From Alphaproteobacteria bacterium (GTDB lineage Bacteria > Pseudomonadota > Alphaproteobacteria > GCA-2746255), in contig JAGWAR010000005.1 of the NCBI GenBank assembly GCA_021296325.1, positions 1 through 64,000 on the forward strand: DNA of 64,000 nt. Reading direction: 5' to 3'. The number at the start of each line of letters is the position of its first letter. Within the stretch, counting starts at the first letter, position 1. The notes under the pieces are model-generated. The model saw only the letters and a list, made by a program, of their open reading frames with translations, ran no database searches and had not been told where the DNA came from. Positions 17,444-26,806 of the stretch are shown piece by piece. The translations under genes and the position numbers were made by a program.

Positions 17444-17986
17444 ATGCTGATTGACCGGTTGGGGTCGGTTCTCTTGATCGTCGACGTTCAGGAGAAATTT
17501 GTGCCCGCCATTCATGACTTTAGCCATATGCTCAGGAACTGCGTCCTGCTGATGGGCAGCGCGGCGCGGCTCGACATCCCGATGCTGATGTCCGAGCAAT
17601 ATCCGCAGGGCCTCGGCCACACGATTTCCGAGCTGGGCGCGCTTTATACGGGCGGTAAGCCTTTCGAAAAGACCTGCTTTTCCTGTTCCGAGGAGCCGGG
17701 CTTCCTGCCGAAGTTGGCGGAATTCAAGCGCAAGCAGGTGGTCCTGATCGGAATCGAGGCGCATGTCTGCATCCTGCAGACCGCGCTCGGCCTTCGGTCC
17801 GAGGGCTACGAAACCTTCGTGGTAGCGGACGCCGTTTCCTCGCGCACGCCGGAAAACCGGGCGCTGGGCATCGAACGCGCCCGCGAAAACGGGGTCGAAA
17901 TCGTTTCGGCGGAAATGGTCTTTTTCGAATGGCTGAAACGTTCGGCCACGGATGAGTTCCGGGAACTCTCGAAACTCGTGCGCTAG
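17444..17986 (+). CDS. Isochorismatase-family cysteine hydrolase
   Basis: 180 residues with the isochorismatase fold: catalytic Asp in LIVDVQEKFVPA, Lys in GKPFEKTCFSC and the nucleophilic Cys in GIEAHVCILQTAL, followed by VVADAVSSR. This set is that of the YcaC/nicotinamidase-like hydrolases, which act on amide or ester bonds in small molecules. ATG 17444 is the start consistent with the family; the track start at 17315 adds 43 residues of low-complexity sequence. It is divergent from the helicase and 12 nt upstream of an alpha/beta hydrolase, probably one operon. The substrate is unknown. Confidence 0.85.
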   Translation: MLIDRLGSVLLIVDVQEKFVPAIHDFSHMLRNCVLLMGSAARLDIPMLMSEQYPQGLGHTISELGALYTGGKPFEKTCFSCSEEPGFLPKLAEFKRKQVVLIGIEAHVCILQTALGLRSEGYETFVVADAVSSRTPENRALGIERARENGVEIVSAEMVFFEWLKRSATDEFRELSKLVR

Positions 17987-17998
17987 ACCCAACCCCCG

Positions 17999-18700
17999 AT
18001 GCCCCAATCCCCTCTCGTTCTCCTGCCGGGCCTGCTTTGCGACGCCGAACTCTGGCGTCACCAGATCGATCGTTTGCGCGCCCTTGCGGATCCGCTCGTC
18101 GCCGATCTGACGAAGGATTCCTCGATGGAGGACATGGCGGCCTCCGTGCTCGCCGCCGCGCCGGAAAAATTTGCGCTGGCCGGCCTTTCAATGGGTGGTT
18201 ACGTGGCCCAGGCCGTGCTTCGCCTGGCGCCTGAACGCGTCGAGCGCCTGGCGCTGCTGGACACCAGCTTTCATGCGGATACGGATGCCCAGAAAACGCG
18301 GCGCAAGGACATGATGGCCCTGGCCGAGAAGGGGGACTTCAAGGGCGTCACCCCGCGGCTGTTGCCCTATTTGATCCATGAGGGCCGTCTCGACGATGTG
18401 CCCCTGACCCGCGCCGTGATGGAGATGGCGGAACGCGTCGGCAAGCAGGCGTTCCTTCGCCAGGAACGGGCCATTCTCGGTCGCCGGAACGGCGAGGACG
18501 TGTTGCGGCAGGTGACCTGTCCGACCCTTATCCTGTGCGGGGCGGAGGACGCGCTGACCCCCCGGCGCGTTCACGAGGAAATGGCCGAACTCGTTCCGCA
18601 GTCCCGCCTCGTCGTCGTGCCCGATTGCGGCCACCTTTCGACGATGGAACGGCCCGAAGCGGTGACCGCCGCCATGGAAGGCTGGCTTGCGTCTCTTTAA
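17999..18700 (+). CDS. Alpha/beta-fold hydrolase
   Basis: 233 residues. The oxyanion region VLLPGLLCDAELW, nucleophile elbow GLSMGGYVAQ, acid CGAEDALTP and histidine CGHLSTMERPEAV are all in the usual order, so this is a complete Ser-Asp-His hydrolase. The HGxP-equivalent (LLPGLLCD) recalls carboxylesterase and meta-cleavage-product hydrolase relatives. It follows the isochorismatase-family gene with a 12-nt gap. No signal peptide is seen, so it is cytosolic. The substrate cannot be inferred. Confidence 0.85.
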   Translation: MPQSPLVLLPGLLCDAELWRHQIDRLRALADPLVADLTKDSSMEDMAASVLAAAPEKFALAGLSMGGYVAQAVLRLAPERVERLALLDTSFHADTDAQKTRRKDMMALAEKGDFKGVTPRLLPYLIHEGRLDDVPLTRAVMEMAERVGKQAFLRQERAILGRRNGEDVLRQVTCPTLILCGAEDALTPRRVHEEMAELVPQSRLVVVPDCGHLSTMERPEAVTAAMEGWLASL

Positions 18701-18723
18701 TTTTAATTGGGGGGAAAGGAAAG

Positions 18724-18795
18724 CCCCCGGCCGGAGGGTAACCAGTTGCGACAAGGGGGCGTTGTGACGACTGGCTTAAACCTCCGGCCCGGGGG
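18724..18795. other. Long imperfect hairpin in the hydrolase-parE gap
   Basis: Arms CCCCCGGCCGGAGG (18724-18737) and 18781-18795 pair over 14 bp with a single bulged C. Inside, TAA/TTA, CCAGT/ACTGG and ACAA/TTGT extend the stem to a 7-nt loop (GGGGGCG), giving a nearly continuous ~70-nt structure. It lies 23 nt past the hydrolase stop between convergent genes. There is no T tract, so it is not a standard intrinsic terminator. It could be a rho-independent variant, an mRNA stabiliser or a small RNA. Confidence 0.6.
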
Positions 18796-18868
18796 TCGTG
18801 ACCGGCCTAGGTGGACTCGCCGTCGCGCACACAACCTTCAAAACTCATGCGCACACCGCACCGGTTAG

Positions 18869-18893
18869 GGTGACGAAAGGGCAAATCGTCACC
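18869..18893. other. Second hairpin in the hydrolase-parE gap
   Basis: A perfect 8-bp stem GGTGACGA/TCGTCACC encloses a 9-nt loop. It lies about 75 nt beyond the long hairpin and roughly 95 nt beyond the parE stop on the minus strand. An outer AGGGT...ACCCT pairing is possible. There is no T tail on either strand. The rest of the 289-bp gap (18701-18989) shows no ORF that I can support. Confidence 0.5.
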
Positions 18894-18989
18894 GTGCCAT
18901 GACCCTACTTAAAGTTCGGAAAAGCGGATAGGGGGTCTCACCGGAATGTGATCAGGGTTTACCATGTTTTCCGCCGTATTTCGGCGGAA

Positions 18990-20996
18990 TCAGATGTCCA
19001 GGTTTTCCACCAGCGTGGCGTTTTCCTGGATGTAGGCAAAGCGGCGCTCGGGCTTTCTTCCCATCAGGTCCTCGACCAGATTTTCGACCGCCTTGACCTG
19101 CTTGCGCTCGGCTTTGGCGGGCAGGACGACCCGGTAAAGCGTTCGCTTCTGGGGGTCCATCGTCGTTTCCTTCAACTGGGTCGCCGGCATTTCCCCAAGC
19201 CCCTTGAAGCGGCTGATCTCGACCTTGGCCCGGCCCTTGAAATGCGTCTTGAGCAACTGGTCCTTGTGGGCATCGTCCCGCGCATAGACCGTGTCGCTGC
19301 CCTGGCTTAGGCGGTAAAGCGGTGGCACGGCGAGGTAAAGCCGGCCCGCCTCGACCAGTGCCGGCATCTCTCGGAAGAAGAACGTCATCAGAAGCGACGC
19401 AATGTGGGCGCCGTCGACGTCGGCGTCCGTCATGATGATGATCCGCTCGTAGCGCAGCTTCGCCGGATCGCATTGCGGGCCGGTTCCGCAGCCCAGCGCC
19501 TGCGCGAGGTCGGCAATTTCCTGGTTGCCGCGAAGCTTTTCGTCCGAAGCGCTGGCCACGTTGAGAATCTTGCCGCGTAACGGCAGCACGGCCTGGGTGT
19601 CGCGGTTGCGGGCCTGCTTTGCCGACCCGCCGGCGGAATCCCCTTCGACTAGGAATAGCTCCGTTCCCTTCGACCCGCTCAGCGAGCAATCCGTCAGTTT
19701 GCCGGGCAGACGAAGCTTGCGGGTGGGGGCTTTGCGGGCAACGTCCTTCGCCTCGCGCCGGCGCAGGCGTTCCTCGGCCCGCTCGACGATGCGCTCGAGA
19801 AGGGCGCTGGCCGTTTCCGGGTCGCCGCTCAGCCAGTGGTCGAAATGGTCCTTCAGAGTCACTTCCGTCAGCCGCTGGGCTTCCGAAGACGACAGGCGTT
19901 CCTTCGTTTGTCCTTGGAATTCCGGGTTGTTCATGAAAATCGAAAGCATGACCGCGGCGCCCGCGACGATGTCTTCGCCGGTGATCTGGGCGGCCCGCTT
20001 GTTGCCGACCAGCTCCCCATAGGCCTTGAGTGCCCGGGCCAGCGCCGTGCGCAGGCCCGCCTCGTGGGTGCCGCCCTTCGGGGTGGGGACCGTGTTGCAG
20101 TAGGAATGGATGAACCCTTCGCCATCCTCCGGCCAGCTGATGGCCCATTCCGCCCGCCCGGCACCGTTCGGGAAATCGGCCTTGTCCGTGAAGGGGGTGG
20201 GCGTGATGACGTCGCGCTCGCCCAGCGTCATTTCCAGAAAGCCTTTCAGGCCCTCCGGGAAATGGAAGGTTTCCTTGGCCGGCACCTTCGTGCCCTTGAG
20301 CAGCTTCTCGGCGCAGGCCCAGCGGATTTCGACGCCGCGGAAGAGGTAGGCCTTCGAACGCGCCATCCGGTAAAGCCGGTCCGGTTGGAACGTCATCTTC
20401 GGCCCGAAGATGTCCGGGTCGGGATGGAAGCGGATCGTCGTGCCCCGCCGGTTCTTTGCCTGCCCCTTGGCCTTCAGCTTGGTTTTCGGCGCGCCGCGGA
20501 CATATTCCTGGCACCACAGCTTGCCGTCGCGCACGACCTCGATGGCAAGCGAATCCGAAAGCGCGTTGACGACGGAAACGCCGACCCCGTGCAGGCCACC
20601 GGCCGTCTCATAGACCTTGCCGCCGAACTTCCCGCCGGAATGCAGCGTCGTCAGGATGACTTCGAGGGCCGATTTCTTCTTGAATTTCGGATGGGGATCG
20701 ACCGGTACGCCGCGGCCATTGTCACGAACGGTGAGGTTGCCGTCGGCGGCCATCTCGATCTCAATGCGGCTGGCAAAGCCCGCCACCGCCTCATCCATCG
20801 CGTTGTCGAGGACTTCGGCCGCCAGGTGATGCATCGCCGTCTCGTCGGTGCCGCCGACATACATGCCGGGGCGGCGGCGCACCGGCTCGAGTCCTTCCAG
20901 AACCTCGATATCCTTTGCCGAATAGCTGGAGGAGGGGCTCTTTTTTGGTTTGGGCTTGCGCGGGGCCTTGGTGGGGCGCTTGGGCATGGGCGGCAT
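18990..20996 (-). CDS. parE: DNA topoisomerase IV subunit B
   Basis: 668 residues from ATG 20996. ATPase subunit of topoisomerase IV, which decatenates daughter chromosomes with ParC. GHKL ATPase features are present (EVLDNAMDEAVAG, DNGRGVPVD, GGLHGVGVSVVNALS), and the TOPRIM domain carries EGDSAGGSA and the acidic MTDADVDGAH. The closing RFKGLGEMPATQLKETTMD favours ParE over GyrB, and the length fits ParE rather than the ~800-residue GyrB. A Lys/Pro-rich N-terminal extension of ~20 residues precedes the ATPase domain. The 819-residue track ORF starts too far upstream. Confidence 0.93.
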   Translation of the reverse strand: MPPMPKRPTKAPRKPKPKKSPSSSYSAKDIEVLEGLEPVRRRPGMYVGGTDETAMHHLAAEVLDNAMDEAVAGFASRIEIEMAADGNLTVRDNGRGVPVDPHPKFKKKSALEVILTTLHSGGKFGGKVYETAGGLHGVGVSVVNALSDSLAIEVVRDGKLWCQEYVRGAPKTKLKAKGQAKNRRGTTIRFHPDPDIFGPKMTFQPDRLYRMARSKAYLFRGVEIRWACAEKLLKGTKVPAKETFHFPEGLKGFLEMTLGERDVITPTPFTDKADFPNGAGRAEWAISWPEDGEGFIHSYCNTVPTPKGGTHEAGLRTALARALKAYGELVGNKRAAQITGEDIVAGAAVMLSIFMNNPEFQGQTKERLSSSEAQRLTEVTLKDHFDHWLSGDPETASALLERIVERAEERLRRREAKDVARKAPTRKLRLPGKLTDCSLSGSKGTELFLVEGDSAGGSAKQARNRDTQAVLPLRGKILNVASASDEKLRGNQEIADLAQALGCGTGPQCDPAKLRYERIIIMTDADVDGAHIASLLMTFFFREMPALVEAGRLYLAVPPLYRLSQGSDTVYARDDAHKDQLLKTHFKGRAKVEISRFKGLGEMPATQLKETTMDPQKRTLYRVVLPAKAERKQVKAVENLVEDLMGRKPERRFAYIQENATLVENLDI

Positions 20997-21086
20997 TATG
21001 GGGCGCGCATATTTCCCAAGCAAGCAGGATGCGGTATGTTGCGCGGATGAACGCCACGAAATCTTGGGTGGCGGCAAGGAGGGGTC

Positions 21087-21476
21087 ATGGAAGAGTTTCC
21101 CGGCAAGAAAGGGCAGGTTCCGGAGATTCGGACCGTCGCAATGGCGCGGGATACGAACCTGAACGGCGACATTTTTGGCGGCTGGGTGATTTCGCAGATG
21201 GATCTGGCCGCCGGCATGACGGCACGGCGGCGCGCCAACGGCCGGGTGGCGACGGTGGCGATCGAGGCCATGGCCTTTCACGCCCCGGTTTTCATCGGCG
21301 ACAGCGTTTCCTGTTTCACGAAGATTTTGGGTATGGGCCGCACCTCGATCACCATCCATGTGGAGACCTGGTCCGAACGGCTGCTTGCCGGCGAGGCGGT
21401 CAAGGTGACGGAGGGAAACTTCGTGATGGTCGCCCTTGACGACAACCACCGGCCGCGCGAAGTGCCGCCCGCCTGA
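21087..21476 (+). CDS. yciA: Acyl-CoA thioesterase (YciA type)
   Basis: 129 residues with a single hotdog domain. The YciA/acyl-CoA hydrolase signature is clear: MARDTNLNGDIFGGWVISQMDLAAG near the start (quoted here as landmarks Asn/Gly/Asp in NGDIFGGW), and the CoA-binding VAIEAMAFHAPVFIGD. It hydrolyses medium- and long-chain acyl-CoA to free acid and CoA in the cytosol. It is divergent from parE (90-bp gap) and followed by a terminator shared with glnA. Chain-length preference cannot be read. Confidence 0.9.
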   Translation: MEEFPGKKGQVPEIRTVAMARDTNLNGDIFGGWVISQMDLAAGMTARRRANGRVATVAIEAMAFHAPVFIGDSVSCFTKILGMGRTSITIHVETWSERLLAGEAVKVTEGNFVMVALDDNHRPREVPPA

Positions 21477-21484
21477 AGACGGAA

Positions 21485-21513
21485 AAAGGCCGCCCGCAAG
21501 GGGCGGCCTTTCC
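21485..21513. terminator. Bidirectional intrinsic terminator between yciA and glnA
   Basis: A stem of 10 to 11 bp (AAGGCCGCCC/GGGCGGCCTT) with a 5-nt loop lies between convergent yciA and glnA. The minus strand carries a five-T tail and the plus strand a three-T tail, so it ends both transcripts, more strongly glnA's. Confidence 0.85.
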
Positions 21514-21539
21514 TAATAACTTAGATCAGAATTACTGTA

Positions 21540-22949
21540 TTACACGCTATAATACATAGAGAATTCGATTGGATGCGGTGCCGTTTGGAAGCGGGTCAGC
21601 TCCTCCTCCTTCAGGCCGATATAGCCCTCGATCTGGCTGTCCGTGAAGACGTTGCCCTTGGTCAGGAAGGCGTGGTCCTCCTTCAGGGCGTCGAGGGCCT
21701 CGCGCAGCGAACTGCACACGGTGGGCACCCCGGCCAGCTCTTCCGGCGGCAGGTCGTAGAGGTTCTTGTCCATCGGGTCGCCCGGATGAATCCGGTTCTC
21801 GACCCCGTCAAGGCCGGCCATCAGCATGGCGGCAAAGGCCAGGTAGGGGTTCGATGCCGGATCCGGGAAACGGACCTCGACGCGCTTGCCTTTCGGGCTT
21901 GGCGAATAGGGGATGCGGCAGGAGGCCGAACGGTTGCGGGCCGAATAGGCCAGCAACACCGGCGCCTCGAAGCCCGGCACCAAGCGCTTGTAGCTGTTCG
22001 TCGTCGAATTCGTGAAGGCGTTGATGGTGCGGGCGTGCTTGATGATGCCGCCGATGTAGTAGAGGGCGGTCTCGGAAAGGTCCGCATAGCCGCTGCCGGC
22101 GAAGGTCGGTTCTCCGCCCTTCAGGATCGACTGGTGAACGTGCATGCCGGACCCGTTGTCGTCGACGACCGGCTTCGGCATGAAGGTCGCGCTCTTGCCA
22201 TAGGCGTGAGCGACCTGGTGGACGACGTACTTATAGATTTGCACCTGGTCGGCGCAATTGACGAGGGGGCCGAAGTGAAAGCCCAACTCGTTCTGCCCTG
22301 GTGCCACCTCGTGGTGATGCTTTTCGACCTGGATTCCCATCTCGTTCATGAAGGTCAGCATCTCGGCCCGTAGGTCGGCCATCGAATCGACCGGCGGTAC
22401 CGGGAAATAGCCGCCCTTGATGGGGGGGCGGTGGCCGATATTGCCTTCCTCGTACTCGCTGGACGAGGCATGGGGCGCCTCGAGATAGTCGAGCGCGTAG
22501 AAGGTGTGGTTCATCGAGACGTTGTAGCGAACGTCGTCAAAAACAAAGAACTCGAGCTCCGGCCCGAAAACGGCCGTATCGCCGAGGCCGGTGCTGGCCA
22601 GATAGGCTTCCGCCTGACGCGCCGTCGAGCGCGGGTCGCGGTCATACCCCTGGCCGGTGGCCGGGTCGACAACGTCGCAGAACATGATCATCGAGGTCTG
22701 CGCCGCGAAAGGGTCGAGAACCGCCGTCGAGGGATCCGGCATCAGGATCATGTCCGATTCTTGAATCGCCTTCCATCCGGCAATCGAGGAGCCGTCGAAC
22801 ATGATGCCATCAACGAAGGCGTCTTCGTCGATCGTGTCTGCGGTCTGTGCGGTGTGCTGCCACTTGCCGCGTGGGTCGGTGAAACGAAGATCGACGTACT
22901 TCACGTCGTGATCCTTCATCATCTGCAGAGCTTTTTTTACGTCGGACAT
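21540..22949 (-). CDS. glnA: Glutamine synthetase type I
   Basis: 469 residues. ATP-dependent ligation of ammonia to glutamate, a cytosolic dodecamer. Landmarks: the DGSSIAGW stretch near residue 51, the metal/glutamate-binding GSGMHVHQS, and [17 protein letters not shown]. The adenylylation Tyr sits in [10 protein letters not shown], so activity should be controlled by GlnE adenylylation. It lies 42 nt downstream of glnB, the PII gene, in the classic glnBA arrangement; a sigma-54 promoter upstream of glnB should drive both under nitrogen limitation. Confidence 0.98.
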   Translation of the reverse strand: MSDVKKALQMMKDHDVKYVDLRFTDPRGKWQHTAQTADTIDEDAFVDGIMFDGSSIAGWKAIQESDMILMPDPSTAVLDPFAAQTSMIMFCDVVDPATGQGYDRDPRSTARQAEAYLASTGLGDTAVFGPELEFFVFDDVRYNVSMNHTFYALDYLEAPHASSSEYEEGNIGHRPPIKGGYFPVPPVDSMADLRAEMLTFMNEMGIQVEKHHHEVAPGQNELGFHFGPLVNCADQVQIYKYVVHQVAHAYGKSATFMPKPVVDDNGSGMHVHQSILKGGEPTFAGSGYADLSETALYYIGGIIKHARTINAFTNSTTNSYKRLVPGFEAPVLLAYSARNRSASCRIPYSPSPKGKRVEVRFPDPASNPYLAFAAMLMAGLDGVENRIHPGDPMDKNLYDLPPEELAGVPTVCSSLREALDALKEDHAFLTKGNVFTDSQIEGYIGLKEEELTRFQTAPHPIEFSMYYSV

Positions 22950-22991
22950 AGCCTTTTCCTGATGTGCTACTTGTGAGTTCGTTGGAAAACG

Positions 22992-23396
<405 letters not shown>

Positions 23397-23416
23397 TTAG
23401 ATAAAGCGGAACGAAA

Positions 23417-23431
23417 GCACGGAACGTGCCA
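23417..23431 (-). promoter_or_regulatory. Sigma-54 promoter of glnBA
   Basis: On the minus strand the sequence TGGCACG-N4-GTGCT matches the RpoN consensus TGGCACG-N4-TTGCW with one mismatch. The invariant GG and GC are exactly 10 nt apart. It points at glnB, giving a leader of about 75 nt. A sigma-54 promoter is the expected way for NtrC to control glnBA in proteobacteria. Confidence 0.75.
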
Positions 23432-23482
23432 AACGAAAACCGGTTGAAATACCACAGAAAAACTTGGGCCGTAGGACCCATC

Positions 23483-23556
23483 CCCCCTGAGCTGGTTATA
23501 TTTCAGGCACGAATGCCTATATTATGAGCAAGCTTTCCGCCTGCCTTTTCAGGGGG
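23483..23556. other. Nested inverted repeat upstream of the glnBA promoter
   Basis: Outer arms CCCCCTGA (23483-23490) and TCAGGGGG (23549-23556) are perfectly complementary. They enclose an inner hairpin with AGGCA/TGCCT (loop CGAA, 23505-23518) and flanking ATAT/ATAT pairing. It lies 52 bp upstream of the sigma-54 -24 box, in the region where NtrC enhancer sites would be expected, but it does not match the NtrC consensus. The function is unknown. Confidence 0.45.
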
Positions 23557-23648
23557 CTAGCGTGAAGGGAATCGGCCACTGAATCAAGCAGGATTCGCAG
23601 ACAGATGCGCGCGTGCACGGCCCCCTCCATTGTCTCTTCCGGGCGCGC

Positions 23649-23678
23649 TTGACGCCCTCGTTCGGGAGCGTCTACACA
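23649..23678 (+). promoter_or_regulatory. Promoter of tRNA-His
   Basis: TTGACG (23649) and TACACA (23673-23678) are separated by 18 nt, placing transcription start a few bases before the tRNA. The -35 is strong and the -10 moderate. Confidence 0.5.
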
Positions 23679-23688
23679 GGCGGTCGGT

Positions 23689-23766
23689 GGCGGGTGTAGC
23701 TCAGTTGGTTAGAGCGCCAGATTGTGGATCTGGAAGTCGTGGGTTCAATTCCCATCACTCGCCCCA
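23689..23766 (+). tRNA. tRNA-His (anticodon GTG)
   Basis: Complete cloverleaf. The acceptor stem GCGGGTG/CACTCGC is intact, the anticodon loop reads ATTGTGGA (GTG), and the T-arm is GTGGGTTCAATTCCCAT. The extra 5' G (23689, position -1) faces C73, the identity pair of histidine tRNA. CCA is encoded (23764-23766). Confidence 0.97.
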
Positions 23767-23772
23767 ATTTCC

Positions 23773-25023
23773 CTAAAACCGCTTTGAGCTGAAATCCCCG
23801 ATCTCGATGGCCGGCCGCGCGCCTTCCACGAGGTCGGCGAGGATTCGTCCGCAACCGGCCGCCAGCGTCCAGCCATAGGTGCCGTGGCCGGTGTTCAGAA
23901 AAAGATTCGAAAACGGGCTCGGCCCGAGAATGGGAAGCGTGTCGGGGGTCAGCGGGCGCAGGCCGGCCCAGCAGGCCGGCCGCTCCTGATCGGCGGCCCC
24001 CGGAAAGACGGCCTCCAGGTCCCGGGCCAGCGCCTGGCAGCGGGCCGGTTCGATCTTCGTGTCGAAACCCTTGAATTCAGCCCGGCCGGCGACCCGCAGC
24101 CGGTCGCCGAAACGGCCGAAAACCAGCTTCTTGCCTTCGTCGGTGATGCTTCGGGAAGGTGCGCGGTTGCTGTCGCGGATCGGCAGCGTGACCGAGTAGC
24201 CCTTGGCCGGGTAGATGGGCAGGCGCATCCCAAGCGGACGCAGGAGCAGGGAACTGTAACTGCCAAGGGAAAGCACGATGGCGTCCGCCGTCACATGCCC
24301 GCGGTCCGTGACGACCCGATCGATGCGCCCTTCCTTCGGGACTAGGGCCTCGATGGTTTGGTTGAACGCGAAACGGGCACCGAGACGGGCGGCTTCCTCG
24401 CCGAGCTTGACCGTAAAGGCGTGGGCGTCGCCGCTTTCATCTTCAGGTGAATAGACGGCGCCGGCGATCTCTTCGGCGATGGCGGCCAGCGCCGGTTCGG
24501 TGGCGAGGCAGGCCTTGGGGTCCAGGGCGTGCAGATTCGCGCCGAGCGCGTTCATGCTTTCCATCCGCCGGCGCGCCGATTCGAAATCGCGCGCCGAACG
24601 ATAGAATTTAAGAACGCCTTCCATCCGTTCGTCGTATCGGATGCCGGTGGTTTCGCGAATCGCGCGAAGCTCGCCGCGGCTGTATAGCGCGAGCCGAAGC
24701 GCGCGCTCCAGATTCGCGGCCGAACGTTCTGCCGTGCAGTTTTTCAGGAAACGCAACGCCCATCCCCAAAGGGCGGTATCGGCGCGCAGGTGAAAGGCAA
24801 GCGGCGCGTTCCGCCGGCCGAGCCAGCCCAGCAGGTTGCGCAACACGTCCGGGTTTGCCCAGGGTTCGGCCAGGCTGGCTGAAATCTGGCCGCCATTGGC
24901 GAAACTGGTTTCCTCGCCGGGACCGGCGCGGCGATCGACGACCGTCACGTCGTGTCCGGCGCGGGAAAGAAAATAGGCGGCCGTGACCCCGATCACGCCG
25001 CTCCCCAGAACCAGCACCTTCAC
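23773..25023 (-). CDS. dadA: D-amino acid dehydrogenase
   Basis: 416 residues, FAD-dependent, of the DadA/glycine-oxidase class. The dinucleotide-binding motif [17 protein letters not shown] is at the start, followed by [15 protein letters not shown], which is typical of DadA. The C-terminal [22 protein letters not shown] closes the FAD site. It oxidises D-alanine and other D-amino acids to 2-oxo acids, passing electrons to the quinone pool at the inner membrane. No alanine racemase (dadX) is adjacent. Its 3' end lies just after tRNA-His. Confidence 0.93.
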   Translation of the reverse strand: MKVLVLGSGVIGVTAAYFLSRAGHDVTVVDRRAGPGEETSFANGGQISASLAEPWANPDVLRNLLGWLGRRNAPLAFHLRADTALWGWALRFLKNCTAERSAANLERALRLALYSRGELRAIRETTGIRYDERMEGVLKFYRSARDFESARRRMESMNALGANLHALDPKACLATEPALAAIAEEIAGAVYSPEDESGDAHAFTVKLGEEAARLGARFAFNQTIEALVPKEGRIDRVVTDRGHVTADAIVLSLGSYSSLLLRPLGMRLPIYPAKGYSVTLPIRDSNRAPSRSITDEGKKLVFGRFGDRLRVAGRAEFKGFDTKIEPARCQALARDLEAVFPGAADQERPACWAGLRPLTPDTLPILGPSPFSNLFLNTGHGTYGWTLAAGCGRILADLVEGARPAIEIGDFSSKRF

Positions 25024-25150
25024 AGATTTTGTTCCCGATCTTGGCGTTCAACCTCTTGGCTATATAGCCGTTCCGCATGCGCCGCGCAGACTTTTCCGGC
25101 GCCTCGAATTCCTCACGACAGCCTGAAAGGCCCACGGTATCCTCGAATGC

Positions 25151-26659
25151 ATGGAACAGACGGAAGGCCAGGCACGGGCGGCGATTCTAAGCGTCGCCGA
25201 AAATTATGCGGTCGATCAGGCGGCCGGCGAGGCCGGCGTTTCCAGCGGCGAGCTGATGGAAGCGGCCGGCGCCGGCGTCGTGCGCGAGATCGTCCGTCGC
25301 TGGTCGCCGCGGCCCACCGTCGTGCTGTGCGGGCCCGGCAACAATGGCGGTGACGGCTTCGTCATCGCGCGCGGGCTGCGCGAGAAGGGCTGGCCGATCA
25401 AGGTGGCGTTGCTGGGCACGGTCGAGGCGCTGAAGGGCGACGCCGAGGCGAACGCGATTCGCTGGCAAAGCGGTGAGGTCGCGGAGGCGGAAATCCTGCC
25501 GCTTGCGCCGGGCGTGCTTGCCGGTGCCGGGCTGGTGGTGGATGCCCTGTTCGGGGCCGGCCTGGACCGCCCCCTGGAGGAACCTGTCCGGTCCGTCATC
25601 GAAACCCTCAACGCGCGGCTGGATCGCGACCTTGCCTGTGTCGCCGTCGATATCCCGAGCGGCGTTCACGGCGATACCGGCGAAATTCTGGGCATTGCCC
25701 CAAAAGCGGCGCTGACGGTTACCTTCATCGGCAGGAAGGCGGGCCATTTCCTGCTGCCGGGCCGCGAGGTGGCCGGCGAGGTCGTCCTGGTCGATATCGG
25801 CGTCCCGGCCGCCGCCAGGGCCCGCGTGCGCCCGAGCCTGTTCGTCAACGACCCGGCGCTTTGGTTGGACCGCTATCCCTGGCCAAGGGCGGCGGACCAC
25901 AAATACAGCAACGGCCACGTCGTCATCGTGGGCGGTGCGGTGATGACGGGCGCGGCGCGGCTGGCGGGGCGGGCAGCGCTTCGTATCGGGGCCGGCCTGG
26001 TGACGGTGGCCAGCCCGCCGGAAGCGGTGACGGTCTACGCCGCAGAAAGTCCGACCCTGCTGGTCCAGCCAGTGGCGGGCGAGGAGGCCTTCCAGGACCT
26101 GATCGCCGATCTGCGCAAGCGGGCCTTCCTGCTGGGTCCGGGCGCCGGCGTTACCAAGAAGACCCGCGCCAGGGCGCTGGAAATCCTTGCCACGGGGCGC
26201 CCCTGCGTGCTCGACGCCGACGCCCTCAGCGTCTTCGAAGGGGCGGCGGACAAGCTTTTCGGGGCAATCCGGGGGCCGGTCGTGCTGACCCCCCATGAGG
26301 GCGAATTCGCCCGCCTGTTCGATGCTTCGGGGGACAAGCTCACGCGGGCAAGGGCGGCGGCCCGTGAGAGCAATGCCGTCGTTCTGCTGAAGGGCGCGGA
26401 TACCGTCATTGCCGCCCCGGACGGCCAAGCCGTCATCAACGTAAACGCCCCGCCAACCCTGGCCACGGCGGGGGCCGGCGACGTGCTGGCGGGCATGATT
26501 CTTGGCCTGTTGGCCCGGGGAATGGGGGTTTTTGACGCCGCCACCGCCGCCGCCTGGCTCCACGGCGAGACGGCCCGCCGGGTCGGTATCGGGCTTATTT
26601 CAGAGGATTTGCCAGAAAATTTGCCAAAGGTGTTGTCAGACTTGAGGGAACCCCGTTAA
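25151..26659 (+). CDS. nnrD: Bifunctional NAD(P)H-hydrate epimerase / ADP-dependent NAD(P)H-hydrate dehydratase
   Basis: 502 residues. This single-chain repair enzyme restores damaged NADHX and NADPHX. The N-terminal epimerase (YjeF_N, ~1-215) has CGPGNNGGDGFV. The C-terminal dehydratase (~230-495), of the ribokinase-like fold, has LLGPGAGV, LDADALSVF and ATAGAGDVLAGMILG. Both active-site regions look intact. It is divergent from dadA across a 127-bp gap. Cytosolic. Called Nnr/YjeF in many genomes. Confidence 0.95.
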   Translation: MEQTEGQARAAILSVAENYAVDQAAGEAGVSSGELMEAAGAGVVREIVRRWSPRPTVVLCGPGNNGGDGFVIARGLREKGWPIKVALLGTVEALKGDAEANAIRWQSGEVAEAEILPLAPGVLAGAGLVVDALFGAGLDRPLEEPVRSVIETLNARLDRDLACVAVDIPSGVHGDTGEILGIAPKAALTVTFIGRKAGHFLLPGREVAGEVVLVDIGVPAAARARVRPSLFVNDPALWLDRYPWPRAADHKYSNGHVVIVGGAVMTGAARLAGRAALRIGAGLVTVASPPEAVTVYAAESPTLLVQPVAGEEAFQDLIADLRKRAFLLGPGAGVTKKTRARALEILATGRPCVLDADALSVFEGAADKLFGAIRGPVVLTPHEGEFARLFDASGDKLTRARAAARESNAVVLLKGADTVIAAPDGQAVINVNAPPTLATAGAGDVLAGMILGLLARGMGVFDAATAAAWLHGETARRVGIGLISEDLPENLPKVLSDLREPR

Positions 26660-26714
26660 CCTTAGGAAATCCGCCAACAACGGGTCCAAAATTTTAGTGC
26701 AATTTCAGATAGTT

Positions 26715-26743
26715 TTGAGACATCACTTTACTTTTTGTTAAAA
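26715..26743 (+). promoter_or_regulatory. Candidate promoter of the 85-residue gene
   Basis: TTGAGA and TTAAAA are separated by 17 nt in an AT-rich gap (26660-26806). A TSS about 10 nt later would give a leader of about 55 nt. Confidence 0.35.
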
Positions 26744-26806
26744 CGAAAGGCCTAAGCTGCTGTCTAATTGAAGACGCAGGTAGGTGTTTTCGTTGAGTGA
26801 CATGCG

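Noticed and set aside
18952-20517. 521-residue minus-strand ORF in parE
   Set aside because: Frame shadow of parE; the 18990-20996 frame holds the TOPRIM and GHKL motifs.
25187-26563. 458-residue ORF antisense to nnrD
   Set aside because: Overlaps an intact, motif-rich gene; no domain seen.
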